Both the position numbers and the translations under genes were made by a program. A stretch of 64,000 nucleotides of DNA, from positions 7,300 to 71,299 of the forward strand of contig DASXFN010000117.1 in NCBI GenBank assembly GCA_036489565.1, written 5' to 3'. Under the pieces are notes generated by a model, which did no database searches, had not been told where the DNA came from, and was given only the letters and a program-made list of their open reading frames with translations. Each line of letters opens with the position of its first letter. Position 1 is the first letter of the stretch. Source of the stretch: JAICKN01 sp036489565. GTDB lineage: Bacteria > Acidobacteriota > Terriglobia > Terriglobales > Acidobacteriaceae. Positions 25,830 through 34,390 of this stretch are shown piece by piece.

Positions 25830-26558
25830 TTAATGAACGTGAAACATATCAAGCAGAAAGAGCAGTCCTACGCCCAGGAAAACCACCAGCGCCATTCTTA
25901 TTCCTGGCTCGCGGTTTACTTCCGGCATAAGGTCGGAAGCGGCGACATAAATCGCTACTCCAGCGGAGAGAGGTAGTCCGACCCGGACTTCGTGGCGGAA
26001 TACCGCCATTGTCAGGACTCCGGCTAGCGTCGCCGCTCCCAGAATGACCGATGATCCCCAGGCGATGCCGCGACTTTGCCCGCTCGCGAGCATCACGGAA
26101 GCGACCGTGAAGCCTTCGGGAATTTTGTGAAGGAAGATCGCCACAAAAATAATCCATCCCAGCCGCGGAGAAACCAGGAAGCCGGAAGCGATGGCGATGC
26201 CGTCGAAAAACGTGTGGATGATCAGCCCCACCAACACGGAGTATCCCGTGTGGCTGTGCATGAATTCGTGCTCGTGTGTCTCTTCGCCAAAGTGAAAATG
26301 CGGCGTCAGCGTGTGTTCGAAAAAGTGGGTGATGAGATATCCGATTAGAACCAGAAATGCCGCGCTCTTGCCTTGCAGTTGAATGCTGGCGGGGAAGATT
26401 TCCACGATAGCCGTGGCCAGCATGAATCCCGCGCCCAAGGCCACGAAATAGCGAAGGTAAGATCGCTCCCAATGTTTCTGGACAATAATGGCGCCGCCGA
26501 AAACATTGGCGCCCGCCGCGCTGAGTCCCAGCACTACGCTTAGAGCAATTGGGTTCAT
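25830..26558 (-). CDS. ZIP family metal transporter
   Basis: A 242-residue inner-membrane protein with about seven to eight helices that should move Zn2+ or related divalent cations into the cytoplasm. The His-rich loop between helices 3 and 4 (THFFEHTLTPHFHFGEETHEHEFMHSH) and the intramembrane metal-site motifs HTFFDGIAIASGF (helix 4) and HKIPEGFTVASVML (helix 5) are diagnostic. No zinc-responsive regulator site was recognised upstream. It converges on the VWFA gene. Confidence 0.92.
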   Translation of the reverse strand: MNPIALSVVLGLSAAGANVFGGAIIVQKHWERSYLRYFVALGAGFMLATAIVEIFPASIQLQGKSAAFLVLIGYLITHFFEHTLTPHFHFGEETHEHEFMHSHTGYSVLVGLIIHTFFDGIAIASGFLVSPRLGWIIFVAIFLHKIPEGFTVASVMLASGQSRGIAWGSSVILGAATLAGVLTMAVFRHEVRVGLPLSAGVAIYVAASDLMPEVNREPGIRMALVVFLGVGLLFLLDMFHVH

Positions 26559-26574
26559 GTGTGGTGGATGATAA

Positions 26575-26627
26575 CAGTTCTCAGTTGCCAGTTGCCGGTT
26601 GCCAGTTCAGTTGCCAGTTGCCGGTTT
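26575..26627. repeat. GTTGCCAGTTGCCGG short tandem repeat, left flank
   Basis: The stretch repeats the 7-8 nt phrase AGTTGCC with GGTTGCC variants several times. A related 22-nt copy lies in opposite orientation at 26826-26847 (AGCAACCGGGAACTGGCAAC...). The two flank the four-helix-bundle protein remnant at 26632-26739, as a decayed terminal inverted repeat might. Confidence 0.6.
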
Positions 26628-26631
26628 CGCT

Positions 26632-26739
26632 TTAGGCAGCAGCCCGGATTGACGAGATGAGCCCATTGAGCATGCGACCCATCTCCGCGGTTTTCGCCAG
26701 CGCCTGATCGTTCAGTTCGGACGAAATATAGCCGAGATC
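26632..26739 (-). pseudogene. 3'-terminal remnant of a four-helix-bundle (23S rRNA intervening-sequence) protein
   Basis: Reading the minus strand from 26739 gives 35 codons ending in a stop at 26632-26634. They spell LGYISSELNDQALAKTAEMG followed by RMLNGLISSIRAAA, the C-terminal helix-turn-helix of the S23/four-helix-bundle family. An in-frame TGA (26740-26742) lies immediately upstream, and nothing resembling the N-terminal three helices (SFRELKVWQ-type) is present, so the gene has lost its 5' three-quarters. The surviving tail is undamaged, so loss was probably recent or by a single deletion. Inverted AGTTGCC repeats flank it. Confidence 0.82.
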
Positions 26740-26852
26740 TCAAAACTTAATGTGCAGCTCGCACCGAAATTAAGTCTGTGACATCTGAACATTTTCAAAC
26801 ACTGAAAAACTATCCACCAGAAACTAGCAACCGGGAACTGGCAACTGCTGCT

Positions 26853-27938
26853 TCACCCACTATGCCGTATGTGCATCACGTCGCCATCCTGCACGATGTA
26901 CTCTTTGCCTTCGAGGCGCAGCGTTCCTTTAGCGCGGGCATTCGCTTCGGAACCTGCTTCCAGCAACTGGTCCCAGCGAATGGTCTCGGCGCGGATGAAG
27001 TGCTTTGAGAGGTCGGTATGAATCGCGCCAGCGCCTTCCACCGCCCGGGTGTTCACCGGAATCGTCCAGGCGCGGCACTCGTCTTCGCCCGCGGTGAAAA
27101 AGGAAATCAGCCCCATCAGCAAATAAGTTTTGCGGATCAGGCGGCTCAATCCGCTTTCCTTCAGGCCATAACTGCCCAGAAATTCCGCCGCGTCCGCATC
27201 GCTCATCTCGGCAAGCTCTGCTTCCACTTTGCCGCAAATGGCGGTGGCCCCGGCGTTCGGACGCGAAGCGAACTCGACGATTTTGTATTTCTCTATGGAT
27301 TCCTCCAGTTCTTTCCCAAGTTCCATACTCTCGCCGATGTTGAGAACGTAAAGAATGGGCTTTTCGCTGAGGAACATGAAACCTCGAAAACGCTTTTTGT
27401 CGTCGGCGGTCATCTCCAACTCGCGGAGCGGCTTTTCCGATTCCAAATGCGCCTTGGCGCGTTTAAGCAACTCAAGCTCTTTTTCCAGGTCGGCGGAGCG
27501 CATTTTCTTTAGGTCTTTCTCCACGCGCTCCTGGCGTTTTTCAATCTGGCCGAGATCGCTGACCATAAGGTCGAATTCCACATTCCGGATGTCGCGCACG
27601 GGATCCACCGGGCCAACATGTGGAATGGAATCATCTTCAAAAGCGCGCAAAACGTGAATCAGCGCGTCCACGTTACGCAGATGAGTAAGATACGAGGTTT
27701 CTTTCAAGGCCTCTTGCCCAATGGCGCCCACATCCACGTATTCGACGGACGCGTGAGTGAGTTTCTTGGGATGGTAGAGGTCCGCGAGTTTATCGAGACG
27801 GTCATCGGGGACTTTTGCCACTCCCAGATGCGCCTCGCGCGGGTTGGAGTAGGACTGATCGGAAAGGTCCGCCTTGGTCAAGATGCGGAATAGAGACGAT
27901 TTGCCCACCTGTGGCAGGCCAATGATGCCAGTTTTCAT
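26853..27938 (-). CDS. ychF: Redox-regulated ATPase YchF (Obg family)
   Basis: A 361-residue P-loop NTPase that binds ATP rather than GTP and associates with ribosomes and the stress response. The G1 motif is GLPQVGKSS (7-15). G3 is degenerate in the family (DVGAIGQEALKE here), and the G4 region reads LNIGES, the NxxE-type change that favours adenine. A long coiled-coil insert (IEKRQERVEKDLKKMRSADLEKELELLKRAKAHLE) and the C-terminal TGS domain (AWTIPVNTRAVEGAGAIHTDLSKHFIRAETIRW) follow. Full length. The canonical N of GLPNVGKS is Gln here. Confidence 0.95.
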   Translation of the reverse strand: MKTGIIGLPQVGKSSLFRILTKADLSDQSYSNPREAHLGVAKVPDDRLDKLADLYHPKKLTHASVEYVDVGAIGQEALKETSYLTHLRNVDALIHVLRAFEDDSIPHVGPVDPVRDIRNVEFDLMVSDLGQIEKRQERVEKDLKKMRSADLEKELELLKRAKAHLESEKPLRELEMTADDKKRFRGFMFLSEKPILYVLNIGESMELGKELEESIEKYKIVEFASRPNAGATAICGKVEAELAEMSDADAAEFLGSYGLKESGLSRLIRKTYLLMGLISFFTAGEDECRAWTIPVNTRAVEGAGAIHTDLSKHFIRAETIRWDQLLEAGSEANARAKGTLRLEGKEYIVQDGDVMHIRHSG

Positions 27939-28001
27939 AGGACATAAAAATCATATCAGCCATCTCGGAATTCTGTTTTGCTCTGCTATGCTTTGCTGCG
28001 T

Positions 28002-28847
28002 ATGCCGCGCTCTCACTTCCTTCCCCTGGCTCTCGTGGTTCTCTGTCTTTTTCCAGACGCGGTTGCACAAATACGATTCGGACTCGCGGACCGCGCCACA
28101 GTGGAAGCCCGATTAAAACGCTACGGTGGGAATAATGCCCAGCGCGAACTCACTGTAAAACAAATGTTCGGCGAGGCAGGGTGCAAGGACATTTCGGAGC
28201 AAGAGGTGAAGCACTTTCCGCCGAACGTAATCTGCGTTCTTCCTGGAGAGACGAACGAAATCATACTAGTGGGCGGGCATACCGACCGCGTGCGGGATGG
28301 CGACGGCGTTGTGGACAACTGGAGCAGCGCATCGCTGCTGCCGAGTTTGTTCTTCAGCGAAAATATTCAGCCTCCGCGGCACCATACATTCGTATTTGTC
28401 GGTTTTACAGGCGAAGAAGAAGGACTAGTTGGCTCAACGTTTTATACAAAGCATCTAAGCGACCAGGACCGGTCGCGGATCGTCGCGATGGTAAATCTCG
28501 ATACACTTGGTCTTGGGCCAACGGAAGTTTGGGCCTCGCACGCGGACAGGCAACTGCTCGATGCCTTGGCATTAGTTGCGAACACGATGAAATTACCCAT
28601 TGCCGCATTCAACGTGGATGGCGTCGGCACCACGGACTCTGAATCGTTTGCCAAATATAAAATACCCAGAATCACCATCCACACAATCACCCAGCAAACA
28701 TGGCCGATTTTGCATTCAGCCAGAGACAATTTTAGCGCGGTGAAAATGGATGATTACTACGCGACTTACAGGCTGATCGCTGCATATCTGGCTTTTCTCG
28801 ACAGCGGCTTAAATGCGCCGCAACCGCAGCCAAAACCAACTCATTGA
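28002..28847 (+). CDS. Exported M28 family zinc peptidase
   Basis: A 281-residue protein with a signal peptide (MPRSHFLPLALVVLCLFPDAVAQ); ATG 28002 is preferred over 27978 for that reason. It has the M28 metal and catalytic set: His in VGGHTDRV, bridging Asp in GVVDNWSSAS, general-base and ligand Glu in FTGEEEGLVGS, Asp in VNLDTLG and a final His in ILHSARDN. M28 enzymes are aminopeptidases or carboxypeptidases acting here in the periplasm. The protein is compact, with no PA insertion. The 3' end overlaps the convergent DUF4149 gene by 7 bp. Confidence 0.9.
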   Translation: MPRSHFLPLALVVLCLFPDAVAQIRFGLADRATVEARLKRYGGNNAQRELTVKQMFGEAGCKDISEQEVKHFPPNVICVLPGETNEIILVGGHTDRVRDGDGVVDNWSSASLLPSLFFSENIQPPRHHTFVFVGFTGEEEGLVGSTFYTKHLSDQDRSRIVAMVNLDTLGLGPTEVWASHADRQLLDALALVANTMKLPIAAFNVDGVGTTDSESFAKYKIPRITIHTITQQTWPILHSARDNFSAVKMDDYYATYRLIAAYLAFLDSGLNAPQPQPKPTH

Positions 28848-29320
28848 GCTTTCTGAATTCTCGCTGCCAAATACAGAACAACCAAACCAAGAATCAGCAC
28901 GGTGCCTTCAAGACGCGTGGACCAAATGTGCAACGCATTGAAATGCAGCCGGATCGGGTCCCCGAGCAAGAGCAGATCAATATCGCCGACCGACTTTCTC
29001 AGTTCAGCCATGCGCGGCATGACCACAAATTGCGAAATGCAGGTAAGCGCCAGCATGAGATAAATCAGAATGTGTTGCGCGGAAAGGAATGGCATCCGGG
29101 CCTTTGTGAACTTCGCCAATGCCAAGGAACTCAAAAGGAAGACAATCCCAGCGCCCATCCCCATCCAATGCAGCTTCTTCAACATCGGCCCCACGATCAA
29201 AGCGGCCATCGCATGCGTGGGGAGCACCGAAAATGCCGTGGGCGCGAGCACGATGAACAAAATAATTCCGCCCACCCATACCGCCAGCGCGAGAAACATT
29301 AGAAACCGCAATACAGACAC
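28841..29320 (-). CDS. DUF4149 membrane protein
   Basis: A 159-residue inner-membrane protein with four helices and the DUF4149 signature at the N-terminus (FLALAVWVGGIILFIVLAPTAFSVLP). The family is related in sequence to the TMEM205-type proteins and has no established function. It follows the next minus-strand gene upstream by 13 bp and is probably co-transcribed with it. Confidence 0.85.
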   Translation of the reverse strand: MSVLRFLMFLALAVWVGGIILFIVLAPTAFSVLPTHAMAALIVGPMLKKLHWMGMGAGIVFLLSSLALAKFTKARMPFLSAQHILIYLMLALTCISQFVVMPRMAELRKSVGDIDLLLLGDPIRLHFNALHIWSTRLEGTVLILGLVVLYLAARIQKAQ

Positions 29321-29333
29321 AGCTACTCTCCCG

Positions 29334-30020
29334 TCATTGGGCTGCGTTCAATTCCGACAACGTCAGCGATAAATTGTCGGCCAGCGCAAGATAACCAAAC
29401 TGCGAGTCTTTCACCGGCTCCCCCGACAAACGCACGACAGCTTTGCGCGCTCCACGAGGCACCGGCCCGGATTGCTGCCGCTGCACAACGGATGCAGCGC
29501 CTGCGAACGCGCGGCGCAGGTCCATGGGCATGACGGCGCTTACCGACATTTTGTCTAACTCCTTGCCGGAAGCATCCTGCCATGAGACTTCAAGATGGAC
29601 CGTTGTGTTCCCATCGACAATGCCGCCAAGATATCCCGAGAGATAGCCCCACACTTTGCCCTGATCAATGTCGGCGCCAAGAGCGGAAAGGTCAATGGTT
29701 TGAAACGCAGCCTCGGAAGTTTGCTTGTCCTGCCACTCGAGGCGGAAGTAGCAGCAACCTCCGTGAGGAGCGCCTTGCACTCCCTTTCGCCATTCTCCGG
29801 GCTCCTGGCCATAGCCCGCTTCTTCGAGAGTGTTGGCTGGCTGCCAGAACGGCGCCCACATGGAATTGGTGTCTTGCTCCGCGTCACCGTTGACGATCAG
29901 GTTGCGGCCCAGCAATGCGTGATTGGCTGCCGGGTTCTCGGCAGGAGATGAATTTGTTTGTCCGTGAACAGGAACGACAAAAAGGATTGCGGCAAGCAGA
30001 GTAAAAAAATATAAGCGCAT
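29334..30020 (-). CDS. Secreted beta-sandwich protein of unknown function
   Basis: A 228-residue exported protein; ATG 30020 begins a signal peptide (MRLYFFTLLAAILFVVPVHGQ). The phrase GRNLIVNGDAEQD followed by WAPFWQ resembles the first strand of galactose-binding-like (CBM-type) domains. The remaining alternating strands (QTIDLSALGADIDQGKVWGYLSGYLGG; TVHLEVSWQDASGKEL; LALADNLSLTLSEL) fit one jelly-roll domain. No catalytic motif. It probably binds a carbohydrate or a cell-surface ligand, but this is inference. Confidence 0.72.
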   Translation of the reverse strand: MRLYFFTLLAAILFVVPVHGQTNSSPAENPAANHALLGRNLIVNGDAEQDTNSMWAPFWQPANTLEEAGYGQEPGEWRKGVQGAPHGGCCYFRLEWQDKQTSEAAFQTIDLSALGADIDQGKVWGYLSGYLGGIVDGNTTVHLEVSWQDASGKELDKMSVSAVMPMDLRRAFAGAASVVQRQQSGPVPRGARKAVVRLSGEPVKDSQFGYLALADNLSLTLSELNAAQ

Positions 30021-30106
30021 TGGATTCCCTGTCTGAAACTTTGACAGGCTTCTAGGATAAACGAGCCGCAACTCGAAAGATGTAAGGATTTATACGGCGA
30101 TAAGGA

Positions 30107-31075
30107 CTAAACGGGTACCGCGACGCTTTCCACGATTTCCTGCAAAATCTGTTCTGCCTGAACAGAAGTTTGGTTTCCCGCGGAAGAATATGCAACATGG
30201 GCCGCCACGCGATGAGCGAAGATGGGCAGAACCAAAGGTTTGAAATCTTCCGGAACGCAGAAGTCTCGGCCATCCACAAACGCCATAGCCTGCGCGGCGC
30301 GGTAAAGCATCTGCGATCCTCGAGGGGAAACGCCCAAAGATAAATGCTCTGACTCGCGGGTCTTGCGGACAATCGCCAGCGCGTAATCCACGAGCGATTC
30401 ATCCACCCGCACACGGGCCACGGCCTGCTGCATTTCCAGAATGTCTTCTCCATGAATAACCGGACGGAGGCTTTCCAACTGCGTCGTCCCCGCTTCCGAG
30501 TGCAGGATCTCACGCTCCGCCTCGCTGTCGGGATATCCCATGCGCAAGCGCATCAGGAAACGGTCCAGCTGCGATTCCGGCAAAGGATACGTTCCGTGAT
30601 GTTCCACTGGATTTTGCGTGGCGATCACCAGGAACGGCTGCGACAGCGCATAAGAATGCGAATCCACGGTGACTTTGCCTTCGCTCATGGCCTCAAGCAG
30701 CGCGGACTGAGTTTTAGGCGTGGTGCGGTTGATTTCATCTGCCAGCAGAATGTTGGTAAAGACCGGCCCGCGCTTGAATTCAAAATGCTGCTCCATCGCG
30801 GAATAAATGGAAATGCCCAGAATGTCGCTGGGGAGCATGTCGCTGGTGAACTGCACGCGCTGAAAGCTGCAATCAATGGCCCGGGCCAGGGCATGCGCCA
30901 GCGTGGTCTTGCCGACTCCCGGAACGCCCTCAATCAGCAGATGCCCGCGCGCCAGCACCGATACGATGGCCAGGCGAACGACATCATCATTACCGCGAAT
31001 CACTTTGCGGAGCGCAGCCTCCAGAAGAACTGCCCGCGAGGCGGTGGACGTGATAGTGGCGTTTTCCAGGGACAT
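30107..31075 (-). CDS. MoxR family AAA+ ATPase
   Basis: A 322-residue cytoplasmic chaperone-type ATPase. Walker A is EGVPGVGKTTLA (about 53-64), Walker B is NILLADEINRTTPKTQSALLEAM, sensor 1 is FLVIATQNP, and the arginine-finger region is PESQLDRFLMRLRMGYP. The lid domain has VSPRGSQMLYRAAQAMAFVDGRDFCVPEDF. MoxR proteins usually work with a VWA-domain partner and a DUF58 protein encoded downstream; neither is adjacent here, so the partner is unknown. Confidence 0.93.
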   Translation of the reverse strand: MSLENATITSTASRAVLLEAALRKVIRGNDDVVRLAIVSVLARGHLLIEGVPGVGKTTLAHALARAIDCSFQRVQFTSDMLPSDILGISIYSAMEQHFEFKRGPVFTNILLADEINRTTPKTQSALLEAMSEGKVTVDSHSYALSQPFLVIATQNPVEHHGTYPLPESQLDRFLMRLRMGYPDSEAEREILHSEAGTTQLESLRPVIHGEDILEMQQAVARVRVDESLVDYALAIVRKTRESEHLSLGVSPRGSQMLYRAAQAMAFVDGRDFCVPEDFKPLVLPIFAHRVAAHVAYSSAGNQTSVQAEQILQEIVESVAVPV

Positions 31076-31270
31076 CTTTGCGAATTTTACTATGCCGCGC
31101 GCGGCGGTCTTCGGTTACCGAAGTACCTGAGAATTTAAGCAAACCGGCAGTTCCAGCATTTTATGATCGCGAGAAAATGACCGGATTGCACGTTTATTGT
31201 CCCCGGAACACTCAGAACTGCTTTACGAATTCGGTTACGGCACTTCTTGCAGCCGCGCCGTCCGTTCTGC

Positions 31271-32134
31271 TTACTGCTGAAACTCCGCCGGCCGCCCCGT
31301 CAGCCTCTCAATCCGTTTGGCAATCGGAGGATGGGTGGAGAACAGATTTCCGAAGCTCATTCCCAGTAGCGGCTGAATAATAAACAAATGCGCCGTGGAC
31401 GGTGTCGCGGCCATGGGAACACGCCGCGAATAGGCATCGAGCTTTTGCAGCGCCGAAGCCAGCGCATAAGGATTGCCAGTAAGGTGCGCGCCGGTAGCAT
31501 CAGCCTGATATTCGCGCGAGCGGGAAACCGCAAGCTGAATCAGCATGGCGGCAATGGGCGCAACGATCAGCATGAACAATGCGGCAAGCCCGCCGCCACC
31601 GCCGCGGTCATTGTCATTGCGCTCGTAACCGCCGAAGATCATTGCCCAGCGGCCCATTTCAGCTAAATAGGTAATCGCCCCGGCGATGGTCGCCGCAATC
31701 GAACTGATCAAAATATCGCGATTGCGCACGTGTCCCAATTCGTGCGCCAGCACGCCTTCCATCTCGTCATCATTCAACAGATTCAGAATGCCCTGCGTCA
31801 TGGCGACCGAAGCATGCGCAGGGTTCCGGCCCGTGGCAAACGCATTCGGTGAATCAGTAGGAATCACGTACATCTTGGGCATCGGAATACCGATGCGCTG
31901 CGTAAGGCGCTCCACGATCTGGTAAGCGCGCGGCAACTCCTCGCGGGTCATGGGACGCGCGCGATACATCTTCAAAGCGATCTTGTCTGAAAAGAAATAC
32001 GAAACAAAATTCAGCACCGCCGCAAAGGCCAGAGCCAGCAACATGCCATTCTGTCCGCCAAAAGCACGGCCAATAAACATAAGAAGCAGCGTAAGTGCGG
32101 TAAGCAAAAACGCGGTCTTGAATGTATTTCCCAT
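31271..32134 (-). CDS. htpX: Membrane-bound zinc metalloprotease HtpX
   Basis: An M48 protease of 287 residues that degrades misfolded membrane proteins. Two N-terminal helices (FLLTALTLLLMFIGRAFG; MLLALAFAAVLNFVSYFF) precede the catalytic domain with HELGH (131-135) and the downstream Glu in SREYQADATGA. Two further helices (SIAATIAGAITYLAEMG, AALFMLIVAPIAAMLIQLAVS) lie between. Length is normal. The 175-bp spacer upstream contains no recognised heat-shock element. Confidence 0.95.
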   Translation of the reverse strand: MGNTFKTAFLLTALTLLLMFIGRAFGGQNGMLLALAFAAVLNFVSYFFSDKIALKMYRARPMTREELPRAYQIVERLTQRIGIPMPKMYVIPTDSPNAFATGRNPAHASVAMTQGILNLLNDDEMEGVLAHELGHVRNRDILISSIAATIAGAITYLAEMGRWAMIFGGYERNDNDRGGGGGLAALFMLIVAPIAAMLIQLAVSRSREYQADATGAHLTGNPYALASALQKLDAYSRRVPMAATPSTAHLFIIQPLLGMSFGNLFSTHPPIAKRIERLTGRPAEFQQ

Positions 32135-32310
32135 ATTTTTCTAAGTCTCTATACAGATAGATGCTCGTTTACCTTACGAGTTTCAATCTAAAGAATGACC
32201 TGGAGTGCCTTTTCGATTCATGACTTCAATTCACTAACAAATACGGCGCTGCTAAGCACAAAGTTCCTACTCTAAGGCGAGCAAAGGCAATCAGTTACAG
32301 ATGGAGAGTC

Positions 32311-33597
32311 CTATTGAGTCGCCTGCCGCTTCAGCGCTCGATCCAAGGTTTGGTCGAGGGCGGACTTCGCCTGCTCGTATTCAGCCTGCGTCACCTTGCC
32401 CTGTTTACGATCCACCTCAAGCTGGAAGATTTCTTCTTTCAAGGCTTCCAGCAATCGCTCGGCACGGTTTTGCGGAACTGCCGGGGCAGAAGCGATTGCG
32501 CCTTCCGGCAAATCTGGTGAGTCGTCCAGCGCGGCGGCCGTTTGAGGGCGTTTCATCGTATAAATTGCGCCGCCAGCCAACAACACGGCAAAGCCACCCA
32601 GAATATACGGCCAGTCTTTTTGCAGAGGATCGGGAGCGTCAATGGGCGGACCCAGACCGCCTCCCGGACGATCATCTGATGTGGTGGATCCAGTTCCCTG
32701 CGCGTCTTGGTTCGAAGCTCCAGCGTTCGCGCCTCCGGCGTTCTGATCAGGAGTTTCCTTGATGGTACCTGTGCCGGAAACCGTAAATGCCAGCGATTGC
32801 CCCGGCTCCGTCTTCGAGGCGACCTGCACGTCGGTGTCATTCTGATGAGGGTCCTTCATCGCACGGAAAGACGATCCCGGGCCCGCCGTGAACTTCATGG
32901 TCGCGGGCAGCATCACCATGAGGTGCTGCGCCGGATAAAGAGACTTCGGATCAATTTTCGCCTGGCCGGTATAGGGCAGGTGAAACACAACCTGAAATTG
33001 CGTCGTGCCCGGCCGCAGCGGGAACATGAACGCGTAACGGTTCTTTACCGATTGCGGGACCGGCGCGGAATTCACGGGTCGGCCGCCCTGGGTCATCGCC
33101 TGCCCTTCATCCACTTCCGCTCCGTCGGGCAGGTAGAACTCAAAATTCGCGTCGTTCATCTGCGTGCGCGGCGGGGTGGAGAGATTGTCCACCGCGAAAA
33201 AGCGCACGCCTTCAAGCTGGCCGTTTTCCGCCTGCAAGCGAATCACATCGGCATTTACCGTAACGCCCGGAACTTTTTTCGCGACGTCGTAAACCTGCAA
33301 ATCCACCGTCGTTGTTCCCGGTGTCGCCATTTCGTTGTAGGTCACACCCTGATGGATGTCCCGGACAAGGTGCGGCCCGCCATCGTCAGGGACAGTCAGC
33401 GTAAACTTGCCGTTGGCGTCGGTCTTGGTGCGCGCGGCTTCCTCCATGCCCTGTCCGAATTTAATGAGAACGACGTCGTCTCCGGCGGAAGGCTTTCCGG
33501 TAGTGCCGTTCTTCACCGTGCCCGTTAATGTGGATGCTGCCGCGAACGTGCTGAACGCAAGCGCGGCGCATGAAATGACTTTCAGGAAAAACTTCAA
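32311..33597 (-). CDS. Membrane-anchored carboxypeptidase-regulatory-like protein in the Ccm operon
   Basis: A 428-residue exported protein. A signal peptide (to about AAASTL) is followed by a transthyretin/carboxypeptidase-regulatory-like beta domain (LTGTVKNGTTGKPSAGDDVVLI; TDANGKFTLTVPDDG). A second beta-rich region follows, then a Gly/Asn-rich linker and one membrane helix (WPYILGGFAVLLAGGAIYTM, about 330-350). The cytoplasmic tail (AERLLEALKEEIFQLEVDRKQGKVTQAEYEQAKSALD) is CcmI-like and resembles the tail of the preceding small protein. It overlaps that gene by 4 bp (ATGA), so it belongs to the cytochrome c maturation operon, perhaps presenting substrate in the periplasm. The function is inferred only. 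Confidence 0.75.
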   Translation of the reverse strand: MKFFLKVISCAALAFSTFAAASTLTGTVKNGTTGKPSAGDDVVLIKFGQGMEEAARTKTDANGKFTLTVPDDGGPHLVRDIHQGVTYNEMATPGTTTVDLQVYDVAKKVPGVTVNADVIRLQAENGQLEGVRFFAVDNLSTPPRTQMNDANFEFYLPDGAEVDEGQAMTQGGRPVNSAPVPQSVKNRYAFMFPLRPGTTQFQVVFHLPYTGQAKIDPKSLYPAQHLMVMLPATMKFTAGPGSSFRAMKDPHQNDTDVQVASKTEPGQSLAFTVSGTGTIKETPDQNAGGANAGASNQDAQGTGSTTSDDRPGGGLGPPIDAPDPLQKDWPYILGGFAVLLAGGAIYTMKRPQTAAALDDSPDLPEGAIASAPAVPQNRAERLLEALKEEIFQLEVDRKQGKVTQAEYEQAKSALDQTLDRALKRQATQ

Positions 33598-33908
33598 ATC
33601 GAGGCTCCCTTTTTAGGTCGCGGAGACGCAAGCAGTGCAGCCTGTTCGAGCTTGGCGATCTCCGCCAGCAGCGAAGCCGCTTCTTCTTCCAGCGAAGTTT
33701 TCATCGCCTGATAATCAGCGGCGGGAAACTTTCCTGCCTTGTATTCAAAGTTGAGGTCGCGAAGGTTCTCATACACAGCTTCCTTCCGCTCCAAAAGAAA
33801 CGTCAGCCGCGTCTTCCGCGGACCAAGTTGCAACACTCCCGGAAGATAGAAAACGTAGAACAGAACTCCCACGGTGAAAAGAATGCAAATGAGCGTGACC
33901 GGCGTCAT
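33594..33908 (-). CDS. Small CcmI-like membrane protein
   Basis: A 104-residue protein with one N-terminal membrane helix (TLICILFTVGVLFYVFYLPGVLQ) and a cytoplasmic coiled-coil/helical hairpin (ERKEAVYENLRDLNFEYKAGKFPAADYQAMKTSLEEEAASLLAEIAKLEQ). The AGKFPAADYQAMKTSLEEE pattern matches the helix pair at the start of CcmI, the apocytochrome chaperone subunit of haem lyase, but the TPR part is missing. It overlaps ccmH upstream and the next gene downstream by 4 bp each, so all are translationally coupled. Confidence 0.75.
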   Translation of the reverse strand: MTPVTLICILFTVGVLFYVFYLPGVLQLGPRKTRLTFLLERKEAVYENLRDLNFEYKAGKFPAADYQAMKTSLEEEAASLLAEIAKLEQAALLASPRPKKGASI

Positions 33909-34390
33909 AACTCCGTCTCCTTGCGCACCTGATTGCTGTATTGGTCCAGCTCTGCCCCATGAGCGTGGGGAACTCCATCAGCGAGCACCGGCTCAGGGCG
34001 TTTTTTCCACGAACGCACAATGAAGTACACGGAACCCAATCCCAGAATCAAGACCAGAAAAGGCATAATCCAGGCTATGCGGTTAAAGCCCGTGGTAGTT
34101 GGCGCCAGCAGCACGGTCGGCCCAAATTTTTGAACAAATGCCTGGATAATCAGGCTGTCGCTGTCGCCACGTTGCACGTATGAAGCAAGATCGTTGCGCA
34201 TACCGTCGGAAAGCGGACAGCCAACGTGATTGCACTCAAGCAAAATCTGGTTGCAACCGCAGGCGCACATCATCTTGTGGCCTAGGCTCTCGAAACGGGC
34301 ATTCTGATCGCCCGCGCCCAGAAAAACGAAAATGGCCACAAGCACAAGCCCGCATTGCAGGAAAATTCTCACAGAATTCTTTTGAGACAT
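33905..34390 (-). CDS. ccmH: Cytochrome c maturation protein CcmH/CycL
   Basis: A 161-residue thiol-redox subunit of the CcmFH haem lyase that keeps apocytochrome CxxCH thiols reduced in the periplasm. A signal or anchor helix (FLQCGLVLVAIFVFLGA) precedes the Cys-rich domain KMMCACGCNQILLECNHVGC (Cys42, 44, 46, 53, 58). It ends with a second helix (IMPFLVLILGLGSVYFIVRS). The active site is C-x-C-x-C rather than the proteobacterial CxxC spacing. ATG 34390 overlaps the ccmF stop by 1 bp (TGATG); the longer in-frame start at 34519 would run through ccmF and is not plausible. Confidence 0.88.
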   Translation of the reverse strand: MSQKNSVRIFLQCGLVLVAIFVFLGAGDQNARFESLGHKMMCACGCNQILLECNHVGCPLSDGMRNDLASYVQRGDSDSLIIQAFVQKFGPTVLLAPTTTGFNRIAWIMPFLVLILGLGSVYFIVRSWKKRPEPVLADGVPHAHGAELDQYSNQVRKETEL

